NCBI RefSeq assembly: GCF_900142735.1
Contig: NZ_FRBY01000007.1
Span: 186,001-250,000 of the forward strand
Source: Flavobacterium saccharophilum
Lineage (GTDB): Bacteria > Bacteroidota > Bacteroidia > Flavobacteriales > Flavobacteriaceae
Direction of reading: 5' to 3'
Length of the DNA: 64,000 nucleotides
In this document: positions 36,013 through 45,065 of the stretch, piece after piece
Layout of the letters: the number at the start of each line of letters is the position of its first letter
Numbering within the stretch: position 1 is the first letter of the stretch
The notes under the pieces: model-generated
Seen by the model: only the letters and a program-made list of their open reading frames with translations
Databases searched by the model: none
Told to the model about the DNA's origin: nothing
Made by a program: the position numbers and the translations under genes

Positions 36013-36197
36013 TTTTGCTGAATATGATTTGACAAAAATAAGTTTTTTTTTAGGTTCAGAGGTGCAAAGGGACAAAGGTTCAGAGGTTTTTTCCACGATT
36101 GTCATTCTGAGCGGAGTCGAAGGCTTTTGAAAATTGGAATTTGGGATTTTTAATATTGGGATTTCAATTTCATTTATTGGAATTTCATTTTTTATTA
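36013..36197. repeat. Fragments of dispersed repeats upstream of the oxidase gene
   Basis: Includes TTGTCATTCTGAGCGGAGTC (36101-36120), a half-arm of the TGTCATTTCGACGAAGGA family, and three overlapping GGAATTTGGGATTT/GGAATTTC words. No gene. Confidence 0.5.
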
Positions 36198-36283
36198 GGA
36201 GCTATTTCCTGCTATCCGTTTCAATCTTTTGCGCCGAACCACGGCACAAAAGGATTTCCACTTCTATCAGGGCTAGGGCACTC
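36198..36283 (-). repeat. Structured hairpin element, copy 4 (inverted)
   Basis: Read on the minus strand: CTAGCCCTGATAGAAG, stem CTTTTGTGCCG, loop TGGTT, stem CGGCGCAAAAG, then AGCAGGAAATAGCTCC. The outer stem pairs CCTG with CAGG. The flanks are of the copy-3 type, while the inner stem is of the copy-2 type. Confidence 0.8.
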
Positions 36284-36438
36284 TTTTTCATAAGAAGGTT
36301 TATCCAAAGTTAAAATTTGTAAGAAAATTATTTTATTTTAATAAAAATATTATATTCGTTAATTATAAGATTTTATTTACAATATAAAATAATATTATAT
36401 ACAATTACTACCCAAATACCTAATTAAAAAACCAGAGC

Positions 36439-36930
36439 ATGAGCGGAAAACACGTAGTGGTTCAGGGAGCAACGTTAAAATGCAAGTTTAGCGAAAAGCC
36501 CCAGACCGATATTTTAAAAGTAAAATCACAGAATAAACATTTTGCAAATGATAAAGATGCATCAAAAAAGCTAATTGCAACCACAAAAGAAACGGGACAA
36601 ACTTTAGAAAAGAACACTTTCGGCAACTGTAAACTCCAGCCCACGGGAAGCAGTTACAAACCTTGTCAGGCTGTAATAACGCAATGGAATGGCCCTTATG
36701 AAAAAGTAACGCTGAGTAATCAAGGCAAAATTTTAGTGGAGGACAGCAAGGCGACCTGCCCAATTGGCGGTCCCGATTGTATTACGGTGGACAAACACGG
36801 ACAAAAAGCCGAGCTCAGCAAACAAAACGTCAGGAATGCCAATGATATGATAAGCAATCAAATTAATCCACTGGTTAATATGGCTGAGTTTAGAGAAAGT
36901 TTAGAGGACCATGATGCAATTTGTAAATAA
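36439..36930 (+). CDS. PAAR-like DUF4280 protein
   Basis: 163 residues resembling DUF4280: HVVVQGATLKCKFSEKPQTDILKV at the start, FGNCKLQPTGSSYKPCQAVITQW in the middle, and SKATCPIGGPDCITVDKHGQKAEL near the end, with the family's conserved Cys residues. DUF4280 proteins occur at contractile secretion loci and are thought to cap the spike like PAAR proteins and to carry effectors. It has no signal peptide. It ends 6 bases before the 880-residue hydrolase gene, so the two are almost certainly co-expressed. Confidence 0.85.
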   Translation: MSGKHVVVQGATLKCKFSEKPQTDILKVKSQNKHFANDKDASKKLIATTKETGQTLEKNTFGNCKLQPTGSSYKPCQAVITQWNGPYEKVTLSNQGKILVEDSKATCPIGGPDCITVDKHGQKAELSKQNVRNANDMISNQINPLVNMAEFRESLEDHDAICK

Positions 36931-36936
36931 AATAAC

Positions 36937-39579
36937 ATGTCAGATTTTAAAATAATTGGAAACCCTAATCCTGTGGTTGGTGTTTTAGAATTTTATACCA
37001 TAAGCGATTTTTTTTCGGAGATTTCCCCAAGTCAGGAATTTGTTTATATACCAAAAAGCCCAGAAAATCAAGTAAAATGGGAAGTGTATGTTTTGGAGTT
37101 CGGCAAATGGCGCAAAACAAAAGAAAATGATAAAACAGGAAAGCAAGTCACTTATACCTTCTTCGAGAAAAGCCTAACCAGAAAAGGCATTCGTTTATTG
37201 GCAAGAAAAGGCGAGAAAGTCGCCAGACTTGACATTAAGCCATTACCTGCCCATCCAAAAATAGATCATGTCGAGTTATTGGATAAAAACGGCAGTAAAA
37301 TAACAGGGCGTCTGGCGTACGGGCAAACAGTCAAGGCCAGAGTATTTTGTCTGAACATGGAAAAGCGCCGTGTACATGTTACCCTTTGGGAAGATGATGT
37401 AAAAGGAGCTAGACACAGCAAAGACAATGAAAAAAATTTCATAGAAACGCGCTCTGCAATTGTCCATTTTGGAAAAGCAGATATTGATTTTCTATTGAGT
37501 CCAAGTTTTGCAAAGATTGCCACAAAAGGCGGTCCTGAAAATGATAAGATTCACGAATATTATGTGACGGCAGAGTACAACAGAGAAAAAACAGCCAGCA
37601 ACAATGTTAATGTCAACGCTCCGGAAGCACCCGTGGCTCCATACAAAAGCAAAACAAGGCCAAAATTACCCCCAAGTAACACAACTGCAAATCAGCCTAA
37701 AAAGGAATTGCCAAAATCCGACAAACCACCTGTTGCCGCACCAGCAAAAGGCAATATTAATAGCGTGAATATTACTGACACATCAGGACATGCAATAAAA
37801 GGAAGACTTAGAGAAAAACAAATAAAGGTTTGGATCAATTCAAGCAATTTGATTGGCAAAGAAGTTCGCATTAAATTGTTTGATGACGATTACGGGAAAG
37901 ATGATTTATTGTTCCAAAAGGAATTTACCATTCAATCAAATTTGCATGCAATAGTGGTTTCCCTCAATACAATACCAAGAAGTTGGGGCGGGAATTATTT
38001 AGCAGAAGGAAATGACCAGGAATTATTTGCAGAAGTTGAAGTTTTGCAAACTCATGCCTTTACAAAAAGTGCTATTGTTGATGTTGATGCTACTGTTTTT
38101 AAGCAGTATTCTTTTGAAATTTTTAATAAGGTTTTGAAGGTTGATATGCCTGAAAAAAAGGAGAAGAAAGAGGAAAATTGCGGCGAGAAATATTGCATTA
38201 AAAAAGGAGATAAAAGCGATTTAATAAGAGAAATAAATATTCGTTTAGCAGGTTTTGGAGGCAATGTACCGACAGATGAATTTACTGACCGAACAGAAAA
38301 AATGATCAAACAATTTCAGCGCGATTATATGAAAGTTCCTGAAACTGGAAAAATTTGTGGAAATGTATTGAAAGCTATTGATGAGTTTTGTGAAAAATGG
38401 GGAGAGAAAATAACAGAATATACTTGTCTATGTAAAAATGTAAGTTCAATTCAAAGCAAATGTTCTGGTTTTGGAAAAGGAAGATATAAAAGAGAATATT
38501 CATCATCTTCAAGGATTGAACGATTTCACAAATATGAAAGACCAGGAATCCATAGATCATTATTGTGGGGCATAAGTACATTAAGGTTTTATATAAGCAA
38601 CCAAAATGTTTATAAATATATGTGGAAAACTGCTGGATATAGATGTTGGGAACATAATAATTCTGTCCCTAGGAGAAGTACAAACCATATGGGAAAAGCT
38701 GTAGATATTCAATTTAGTAAAAATGGTGTTCCTATTCAAGGTAAGAAAGGATCAAACATTTCATTACTAAATGAAATAAATGAAAAATTTTATTCAAAAT
38801 ATTTAAAAGCAAAATATCAATGGGTTGACGGAAAAAATAATTTTTCGATAGAACCAATAGGTTTAAGCGATGGCCATACTTACAGTTGGATACATTTAGA
38901 TGTACGTGAGTTTGATAATGAATATTTAGATGATAAATATTTTGTAAAAACACAAGAAAAAGTAATAAATGGATCACTATTAGAATTGGCAAAGAAACTT
39001 GGATTCTTAAACACTTGTATGTGCAACTCTGCAGGAAATAATTCAAATAAAAAACCTATAGAAAATGATTCGAATAATAAAAGAATTGATCCCAAAAAAT
39101 TAAAAACATCTGGTAAGGGCAAACAATTTATTAAAGATTGGGAAAAATTCAAACCAAATCTTTATAATGATGATTCTGAAGACCATCACTGTACAATTGG
39201 GTATGGGCATTTAGTTCATTTAGGACCATGTAATGGCTCTGAATCTCAAGAATTTAAAAACGGAATAACTAAAGAAAGAGCTTTGCAATTATTTGATTTA
39301 AGACTTGTTGATTTTGAAAAGGCTGTACAACGCGATGTAACAGTCCCATTATATCAATATGAATTTGATGCTTTAGTAAGCTTTTTGTTTAATTGTGGCG
39401 AAAACTTTTTTGTAAAAAAGAAAGCGCCAAAACTTCATAAACATCTTTTAAATAAGGAATACGAAGAAGGTGCAAAAGAGTTTTTGGATGTCACAAGTGG
39501 CGGTTTAGCAGGTCTCGTAAAAAGAAGAAAAGCTGAAAACAATATGTTTTTAAATAATATATATGATTCAAAACACTAA
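36937..39579 (+). CDS. Dual peptidoglycan hydrolase (M15 peptidase plus GH24 lysozyme), probable secreted effector
   Basis: 880 residues with no signal peptide. Residues 1-230 and 270-400 form two similar beta-rich domains (each with a KITGRL/IKGRL start and an LFDDD or LWEDD motif) joined by a Pro/Lys-rich linker (240-265). Residues 415-485 are a peptidoglycan-binding domain (IKKGDKSDLIREINIRLAGF). Residues 525-660 match an M15 peptidase with zinc ligands H584 and D590 in NHMGKAVDIQF and H653 in WIHLDVR. Residues 725-870 match GH24 lysozyme with E736, D745 and T753 in the WEKFK and CTIGYGH segments. It would cut both stem peptide and glycan. Loading via the DUF4280 protein, and immunity from the following lipoproteins, are inferred from context. 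Confidence 0.85.
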   Translation: MSDFKIIGNPNPVVGVLEFYTISDFFSEISPSQEFVYIPKSPENQVKWEVYVLEFGKWRKTKENDKTGKQVTYTFFEKSLTRKGIRLLARKGEKVARLDIKPLPAHPKIDHVELLDKNGSKITGRLAYGQTVKARVFCLNMEKRRVHVTLWEDDVKGARHSKDNEKNFIETRSAIVHFGKADIDFLLSPSFAKIATKGGPENDKIHEYYVTAEYNREKTASNNVNVNAPEAPVAPYKSKTRPKLPPSNTTANQPKKELPKSDKPPVAAPAKGNINSVNITDTSGHAIKGRLREKQIKVWINSSNLIGKEVRIKLFDDDYGKDDLLFQKEFTIQSNLHAIVVSLNTIPRSWGGNYLAEGNDQELFAEVEVLQTHAFTKSAIVDVDATVFKQYSFEIFNKVLKVDMPEKKEKKEENCGEKYCIKKGDKSDLIREINIRLAGFGGNVPTDEFTDRTEKMIKQFQRDYMKVPETGKICGNVLKAIDEFCEKWGEKITEYTCLCKNVSSIQSKCSGFGKGRYKREYSSSSRIERFHKYERPGIHRSLLWGISTLRFYISNQNVYKYMWKTAGYRCWEHNNSVPRRSTNHMGKAVDIQFSKNGVPIQGKKGSNISLLNEINEKFYSKYLKAKYQWVDGKNNFSIEPIGLSDGHTYSWIHLDVREFDNEYLDDKYFVKTQEKVINGSLLELAKKLGFLNTCMCNSAGNNSNKKPIENDSNNKRIDPKKLKTSGKGKQFIKDWEKFKPNLYNDDSEDHHCTIGYGHLVHLGPCNGSESQEFKNGITKERALQLFDLRLVDFEKAVQRDVTVPLYQYEFDALVSFLFNCGENFFVKKKAPKLHKHLLNKEYEEGAKEFLDVTSGGLAGLVKRRKAENNMFLNNIYDSKH

Positions 39580-39591
39580 TTAAAATAAATT

Positions 39592-40566
39592 ATGAAAAGA
39601 ATATTAGGAATTACAATCTTAGCTTTGTTACTATCGAATTGCAAGAAAAACGAAAACTTGCTAAGTACAAATAAACTAGAGAATGTAAATACAGAAACAT
39701 CAAAAGATTCTAACAAATCTCTTGGAGCAAATAAAGAGAAAACATCTACTAATGAAGTAGCAAATTGGGCTTTTTATAAAACTTCAGAATCATCGATTTC
39801 GGAAACTTCGACAAAAGAAAAAATTGAGATAATAAATCAATTTAAAAACTTAAAAATTGAAATTGATGACAAGAAACTTAAAGTGGGTAATTTATGCACG
39901 TATGAATATTATAAAAGTACTAAAACTCCAATAAAATATTTTGAAAGCACTAAAACTGCTCAATTATATGAGTCTATATTTGCAAAAAACGGTATAAAAT
40001 TGGGAAGTGAAATTACAGTTTATCAATCACTATACCCAGAAAAAACTTGTAAAAATCCATGGGATGAAATCTTACTTATTGACAACACTTTAATTATTGT
40101 TTTCGATGATTATTTAGTTTTTTTTAAAAAAGGGATTACTGAAAATCAAGGCGATTGCTTCTCTAATACTAAAATTACAAGTTTACCAATTACAAACACT
40201 ATCATAGATGGTAATAATGTATGGAATGAATTAGATTGTAATATAGCAAATTTAAAAACTAAAGATTATATCAGATTACCTGATATCAATGGAATCAAAA
40301 TTTTTATTATAGGAAACTTTAATTTTGACGACTTTACATATACGTTAGTAACATTAAAAAATAATAAAGTTATTACTAAAAAGGATGTTGGTTTTGCTAA
40401 AGAAGGTGATGAACCAAATACAGTTTCTGAATTTACTCAATTTGATATTAATAAGGATTATGTTTTTAGTTTAAATACTAAAACAAAAAGCGGTGAAGAC
40501 TTTAAAACTTTAAAAACAGAAAAGTTTAAGATAGATGATAAGGGAGTAATAGTAATTATCAAATAA
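39592..40566 (+). CDS. Lipoprotein, putative immunity protein 1
   Basis: 324 residues, lipobox LLLSNCKKN (Cys near 17), with a Ser/Thr/Asn/Lys-rich linker to about residue 55. The mature domain has no motif I recognise. Its layout is shared by the next gene: a mid-protein DEILLIDNTLIIVFDDYLVFF resembles that protein's NELFVVDNKLFFYDKQYYCF. Both then have TLKNNKVITKK / TIKDNKVISN, followed by FxIDxxYxF/I and YKI/FKIDxxGxxV. It starts 12 bases after the hydrolase gene. A cell-envelope lipoprotein would be in the right place to block a peptidoglycan hydrolase. Confidence 0.7.
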   Translation: MKRILGITILALLLSNCKKNENLLSTNKLENVNTETSKDSNKSLGANKEKTSTNEVANWAFYKTSESSISETSTKEKIEIINQFKNLKIEIDDKKLKVGNLCTYEYYKSTKTPIKYFESTKTAQLYESIFAKNGIKLGSEITVYQSLYPEKTCKNPWDEILLIDNTLIIVFDDYLVFFKKGITENQGDCFSNTKITSLPITNTIIDGNNVWNELDCNIANLKTKDYIRLPDINGIKIFIIGNFNFDDFTYTLVTLKNNKVITKKDVGFAKEGDEPNTVSEFTQFDINKDYVFSLNTKTKSGEDFKTLKTEKFKIDDKGVIVIIK

Positions 40567-40593
40567 TCCCTATCAGGTAGAAAAGTACAAAGC

Positions 40594-41541
40594 ATGAAAT
40601 TTATTAAACTACTCAGTATTTTCTTTTTTCTTTTTATTAGTTGCAAAAAAAATGACAACCCTAAAACAACATATAATGACAAAAAAGAGGTTACAGGAAA
40701 TGTAAAACATAATCATAATTCCGAATACAAAACTTGGTATTTTTCTTCATTGAATTTTGACAAATCTTATAAAAACTTTACAATCTTGATAAGCAATGAT
40801 TCGATAAAGATTTTAAATGCAAACCATTTAAAATGCCAAGGAGAAATAGTGCAGGAAAAAACTACTTTCAAAAAGTATTTTAAAAGTGACAAAACAGCAA
40901 ATGAAATAAGAGAAAAGCTTGGGAAAGATTACAATTTAAATACGATAAATGAAATAATTGTAATATCAAATGCAAATGGAGACCTTACTGAAGAAGGATG
41001 CTTGTTTCCCTTCAATGAATTATTTGTAGTTGATAATAAATTGTTTTTTTATGATAAACAATATTATTGTTTTGCAAGCACTGAGGATAAAAAATTAGAC
41101 AATCAAAGTAACTTAGAAAGTGTAAATATCCAATTACCTTACAGTAAAAAAATTGATGTTGATAATGTCAAATATTATATGATAAAAGAAAATTTAATTA
41201 AAGGGCTTGATGATTTTTCATGCGGAGATCAAGAAGTGAGATATTTACCATTGCTGTCAAAAAACAATATAAATTTAATTCTTGTTCCGCAGGATTGTGG
41301 CGACTTCCCTTATAGATTTTATCTGCTGACCATAAAAGATAATAAAGTCATCTCAAATTTATATGTTGAGGGAGAATGGGGAGAACCAGAACAAACTGAA
41401 AGAAAAACTATAACAACCTTTTCAATAGATGAAAAGTATATTATTGAGATTCAGACAATAGAAATTTATAATGGAAAAATTGAATCAAAGGAATTTACAA
41501 AGTACAAAATAAATCAAGAAGGTATTTTTGTAAAATCTTAA
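40594..41541 (+). CDS. Lipoprotein, putative immunity protein 2
   Basis: 315 residues with lipobox FLFISCKKN. It is a diverged paralogue of the previous gene (shared motifs listed there), starting 27 bases after it. Codon use is AT-rich, and the protein is Lys/Asn/Ile-rich like its neighbour. Tandem immunity genes are common where two toxin activities or several related effectors are countered, and the upstream effector has two enzymatic domains. Whether each lipoprotein covers one activity cannot be told from sequence. Confidence 0.7.
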   Translation: MKFIKLLSIFFFLFISCKKNDNPKTTYNDKKEVTGNVKHNHNSEYKTWYFSSLNFDKSYKNFTILISNDSIKILNANHLKCQGEIVQEKTTFKKYFKSDKTANEIREKLGKDYNLNTINEIIVISNANGDLTEEGCLFPFNELFVVDNKLFFYDKQYYCFASTEDKKLDNQSNLESVNIQLPYSKKIDVDNVKYYMIKENLIKGLDDFSCGDQEVRYLPLLSKNNINLILVPQDCGDFPYRFYLLTIKDNKVISNLYVEGEWGEPEQTERKTITTFSIDEKYIIEIQTIEIYNGKIESKEFTKYKINQEGIFVKS

Positions 41542-41549
41542 AACACTCT

Positions 41550-41590
41550 GCGAGATTATTCATTTAAAAGAAACAATCTCGCTTTTTTAT
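41550..41590 (+). terminator. Terminator of the effector-immunity operon
   Basis: Perfect 8-bp stem GCGAGATT (41550-41557) / AATCTCGC (41575-41582), then six T residues. Confidence 0.8.
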
Positions 41591-41682
41591 TTATTAGAAA
41601 AACTAACTTATAACATATGGCGGTTCCACAAGACACCCTACAATGCCCTCATGCAATATTTACAATCCCTACTTACAGCACT

Positions 41683-41904
41683 TTATTTTGATTTGTTGAC
41701 AGTGTAAATTCCTCCCACAAGTAAAATGATGCCCAGCCCTAAATAAAGGTATCCCTGTTGTTTACCGGATTCGTTGGAAGCATTAATTTTTAGTCCTAAT
41801 AAATTAATTTCTTTTGTATTATCAGCTATTTTGTTGATACCTATATATCCCACACCGAGACTAATAACGATTAGAATTATTCCTATTATTTTTGATGGAT
41901 TCAT
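41683..41904 (-). CDS. Small two-helix membrane protein (DUF3185-like)
   Basis: 73 residues from the ATG at 41904. An upstream ATG (41952) adds a charged 16-residue extension that does not fit a membrane protein. It starts MNPSKIIGIILIVISLGVGYIG and ends with YLYLGLGIILLVGGIYTV, the two-helix layout of DUF3185-like proteins. Function is unknown. It is the only minus-strand gene between the effector operon and the NACHT gene. Confidence 0.6.
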   Translation of the reverse strand: MNPSKIIGIILIVISLGVGYIGINKIADNTKEINLLGLKINASNESGKQQGYLYLGLGIILLVGGIYTVNKSK

Positions 41905-41983
41905 GTTTTTTGAATTTAATTGTTTCTCTAATTTAAGAAAAATATTTTTCAATCAGATGATAATATTGATTTTATCCTAATTG

Positions 41984-42091
41984 ATGAGGGAACATGAAAC
42001 CCTTCAAACCCAAATAAACACTTTAGAAAACAGCTTTTTTTGGTTGAACGAATTAGCCGAAGTTTTAAATCCTTATTTGAGTTTGGAATAA
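41984..42091 (+). CDS. Possible 35-residue peptide or gene remnant
   Basis: An ATG frame of 35 codons (MREHETLQTQINTLENSFF, then WLNELAEVLNPYLSLE) ends 23 bases before a good terminator. The helix-friendly sequence and the terminator argue for either a small gene or the 3' end of a lost one. No homologue is recognised. Confidence 0.3.
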   Translation: MREHETLQTQINTLENSFFWLNELAEVLNPYLSLE

Positions 42092-42114
42092 GATTTTGAT
42101 TTTATAATAAATGG

Positions 42115-42148
42115 AAAAACCTCGATTTTAAAAAGATCGAGGTTTTTT
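42115..42148 (+). terminator. Intrinsic terminator
   Basis: Perfect 12-bp stem AAAAACCTCGAT (42115-42126) / ATCGAGGTTTTT (42136-42147). No confident gene precedes it except the 35-codon frame. Confidence 0.8.
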
Positions 42149-42239
42149 GTTTAGTTTCTTTACGGGCACGGATTGCAATTCTGCTAGCGCAGATTTGCAA
42201 ATTTGTATTATCGAATATATACGATAGTACAGATTTATA

Positions 42240-45065
42240 CTATTTCATTTTTGTGTAATTAAAAATTTTGAAAATTTCAGATACTCTATCATCCATTGGA
42301 ATAGAATCTATTTTTAGAATTATATGTTCTTTCTTTTTTCCGATAGACCATTCTTTAATCTTAGTTGTATCATACCTACTTGTAAACAGTATAAGCAATA
42401 ATATTAAATTAATAATTTGATTGTCATCATTATCGAAAACCTGAAGTATTGATTCGTTTAAGCTCTGAGTTGAATAATGTAAATCGCTACTTGATAGAAA
42501 ATCAATAATATCATCCACTTGAACTCCTTTTTCAAATAAAAATTCCAAATTTTTAGATATATCAAAGATATTATCTTGTTTTATCTGCTCTCTAAGATAG
42601 TAGTATATCATTGGTAAATAAGAATTATCAGAGAAATAAAAAGGAATTGCCAAAAAGAAATTTTCGACACCAAATTGGGTTAAAAAATAATCTACTGTTT
42701 GAAAATAATTTTCTCTATTCTCTTTTGCTCGAATATTATAACAAGAAGAAATATAAAGAAATTTATTGTTATTTATAGTGATATCTAAAAGTTCTCTATT
42801 TTTTAATCTGAATACAGAGTCTTTATCAGTATCTGTATTTATTAAATCAATTTCGTAATAAAGAGCATATAGCAAATCTATATTCTGACCACTCTCTTCA
42901 ATTTGAATCAACTTCTCTAAAATATGTGAACTTAATTTCCCTATAGCTAATAAATTTTTAATAGCCTCAAAAACTTTAAAATGAAAATTATCTTTATGTG
43001 AAAAATTATTTGAATTGTGATCACTTAATAAAAAATCAATTGCAGTATTAATTGAATTTGCAATACATTCTTTGCTTACATTTTTATAGCTGTCAATAGT
43101 TGATAAAATGAAGGGCAGAGATTTAACATCTTCCTTAATTTGAAAATTGATTAGTTCATCCATCATTTCATTATCAGCCTGATTTTTATCTATCATATTA
43201 AGTAATAACTCTAATACGATATGCCAAAAAGAATTATCTATATACTTTGCAATTATTAGATTACGTTCTACAGTTTTGTTTTTTTTCTCAATATTCGAAT
43301 ATATCCAATAAGCTGAATAATATTCTAAAAAAGTTTTATGAGTAAAATTATTTTCAAAATATATAGATCTTTTTTGCGCATAGTTCATAAATTGTTCCGC
43401 AAAATTATATGACTCTGTTTCATCGACTATCTTAAGTCTTTCGAGGGAAGCTGCAACATTACTAAGCACTTTTTCAAATGTTATTTTTATCTCATCTCCA
43501 CTTAATTCCTGATACTGCCAAAAAGCTAGATCTGCTAAAATATTCTCTCTTTTTTTATAGATTATTTGATCTAAATTAATTTCAAAATCTTTTTTGCTTG
43601 CATCCCACTTTTCAACTAATGTTTTAGTACAACTTTGATAAATTTCAAGTTTAGAATCAGGTAGTGCCAATGTATTTCTATAAATAATCACAATTAAAGA
43701 AAGAAGTAAAGGATTTGAAACTAATTCGCGGTCTATCTCATGCTTTTTGTCTAAAAATCCATAAATTTCATCATTTCTTCTCTCTTCAACATCTTCTTCT
43801 TTTTCGTACCATTTTTTAAGATATTCTTCGATTTGATCATCTTTAAAATTCTGAATATTTAATTCTACAAATTCTTCTTCATTTAGTTTAGCTTCTTCAT
43901 ATCCAATTATTCTTGATGTAACTATTAAGTTAGATAAAGGAAATGATGTATGAAAATTTTCAATATCATTCTTAATTTCAATTTTATCCTCAATCTTAAA
44001 AATCTCATCTAATCCATCAAAAAAAATGATATTTTTATTTTCATGTAGAATTTTCTCTAAAAGAATTTCAGTCATTTGCGTTATAGCATACTCTTCCTCT
44101 AATAATGAATTTAGGTATTTAATTATATTTCCCCTGTGTTGCTTTTTGTATGCCAAATATTTTCGTAATTCAATTCTAAAAGGTATGTATTTAATGATAT
44201 CTTTATTTTTAAAATCAGATTTATTATCCAAAATACTACAAATGATTGATTTTATCAATAATGATTTACCAGATCCAGGATTGCCTAGAATTACCATTTT
44301 ATTGCAACTATTAAATATATCACTGTAGTTTATCTCAAAATCATGATATGCTAGTTTTAAGTGAAGCTGTTCATTAGATTTTAAATATTTATTTTCATTT
44401 ATTTTAAAATTAGGTTTGACAAAAATGTCTTCCAAATTTTTGCGGTTAATTTTTTTTGAAATATCGGCCCCGACTCCAAGTCCTAAGAAATTGATTTGAG
44501 ATAAATTATTGATTGCATTTTCAGCATATTTTTTTAAAAAATCACTTAATAAAAAATTATTACCAATACGCTGTTGCATTAAACCCCGAATTGATTTTAT
44601 TTCCTCTAATGTTAAATTTGAATTTGCAGCAATAGAATGAACCTCATTACTTATTCCTGTAATTAGTATAAAAAGTTCCTTATTAGAAATAATTTGAGAT
44701 AATTGTCTATCTTTTAAAAGTTCCTGCCTTAATTCGTGAATAAATTCAAGTATAAAATTTGGAGGTAATGTATCTGTGTCAAAGCTATTTGCTATTATGT
44801 CTAAATTAACTGTAGAATTTATAAAAGTTAACTTGATAAGTTCTTTAAAAACATTTTCACTTTTAAAAAAATATTCCATACGTCCTCCCAAGATGTTAGG
44901 ATGTTTATGTTGTAATACCGCCGATACTGAATCAACCGCTTTGACAAAAGCTTTATTAATTTCGTCTGAAGTACTTAACTCAGAGTAAAGTTCGTCAAAA
45001 CCTTTATCCTTTATTTTTTCTAATAGCCATGTGCCAAAAGCAATTGATGTTACAGTAAATATCAT
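42240..45065 (-). CDS. NACHT-type NTPase, candidate anti-phage protein
   Basis: 941 residues, a single large STAND protein. Residues 1-235 are a helical N-terminal region without a known effector motif. The NTPase follows with Walker A GNPGSGKS at 261-268, Walker B IIFFDGLDEIF at 346-356 (the LDE form typical of NACHT), sensor VTSR at 382-385, and the NACHT-type helical region (FKDDQIEEYLKKWY, LVSNPLLLSLIVIIYRNT, FTHKTFLEYYSAYWI). The remaining 350 residues are alpha-helical, repeat-like and probably sense the target. Bacterial NACHT proteins are known anti-phage factors. The gene stands alone, is strongly AT- and Lys/Asn/Ile-rich, and lies beside the toxin locus. Confidence 0.85.
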   Translation of the reverse strand: MIFTVTSIAFGTWLLEKIKDKGFDELYSELSTSDEINKAFVKAVDSVSAVLQHKHPNILGGRMEYFFKSENVFKELIKLTFINSTVNLDIIANSFDTDTLPPNFILEFIHELRQELLKDRQLSQIISNKELFILITGISNEVHSIAANSNLTLEEIKSIRGLMQQRIGNNFLLSDFLKKYAENAINNLSQINFLGLGVGADISKKINRKNLEDIFVKPNFKINENKYLKSNEQLHLKLAYHDFEINYSDIFNSCNKMVILGNPGSGKSLLIKSIICSILDNKSDFKNKDIIKYIPFRIELRKYLAYKKQHRGNIIKYLNSLLEEEYAITQMTEILLEKILHENKNIIFFDGLDEIFKIEDKIEIKNDIENFHTSFPLSNLIVTSRIIGYEEAKLNEEEFVELNIQNFKDDQIEEYLKKWYEKEEDVEERRNDEIYGFLDKKHEIDRELVSNPLLLSLIVIIYRNTLALPDSKLEIYQSCTKTLVEKWDASKKDFEINLDQIIYKKRENILADLAFWQYQELSGDEIKITFEKVLSNVAASLERLKIVDETESYNFAEQFMNYAQKRSIYFENNFTHKTFLEYYSAYWIYSNIEKKNKTVERNLIIAKYIDNSFWHIVLELLLNMIDKNQADNEMMDELINFQIKEDVKSLPFILSTIDSYKNVSKECIANSINTAIDFLLSDHNSNNFSHKDNFHFKVFEAIKNLLAIGKLSSHILEKLIQIEESGQNIDLLYALYYEIDLINTDTDKDSVFRLKNRELLDITINNNKFLYISSCYNIRAKENRENYFQTVDYFLTQFGVENFFLAIPFYFSDNSYLPMIYYYLREQIKQDNIFDISKNLEFLFEKGVQVDDIIDFLSSSDLHYSTQSLNESILQVFDNDDNQIINLILLLILFTSRYDTTKIKEWSIGKKKEHIILKIDSIPMDDRVSEIFKIFNYTKMK

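Noticed and set aside
36198..36283. Reading the structured element as a simple rho-independent terminator
   Set aside because: There is no T tract after the hairpin in several copies, and the conserved flanks extend well beyond a terminator.
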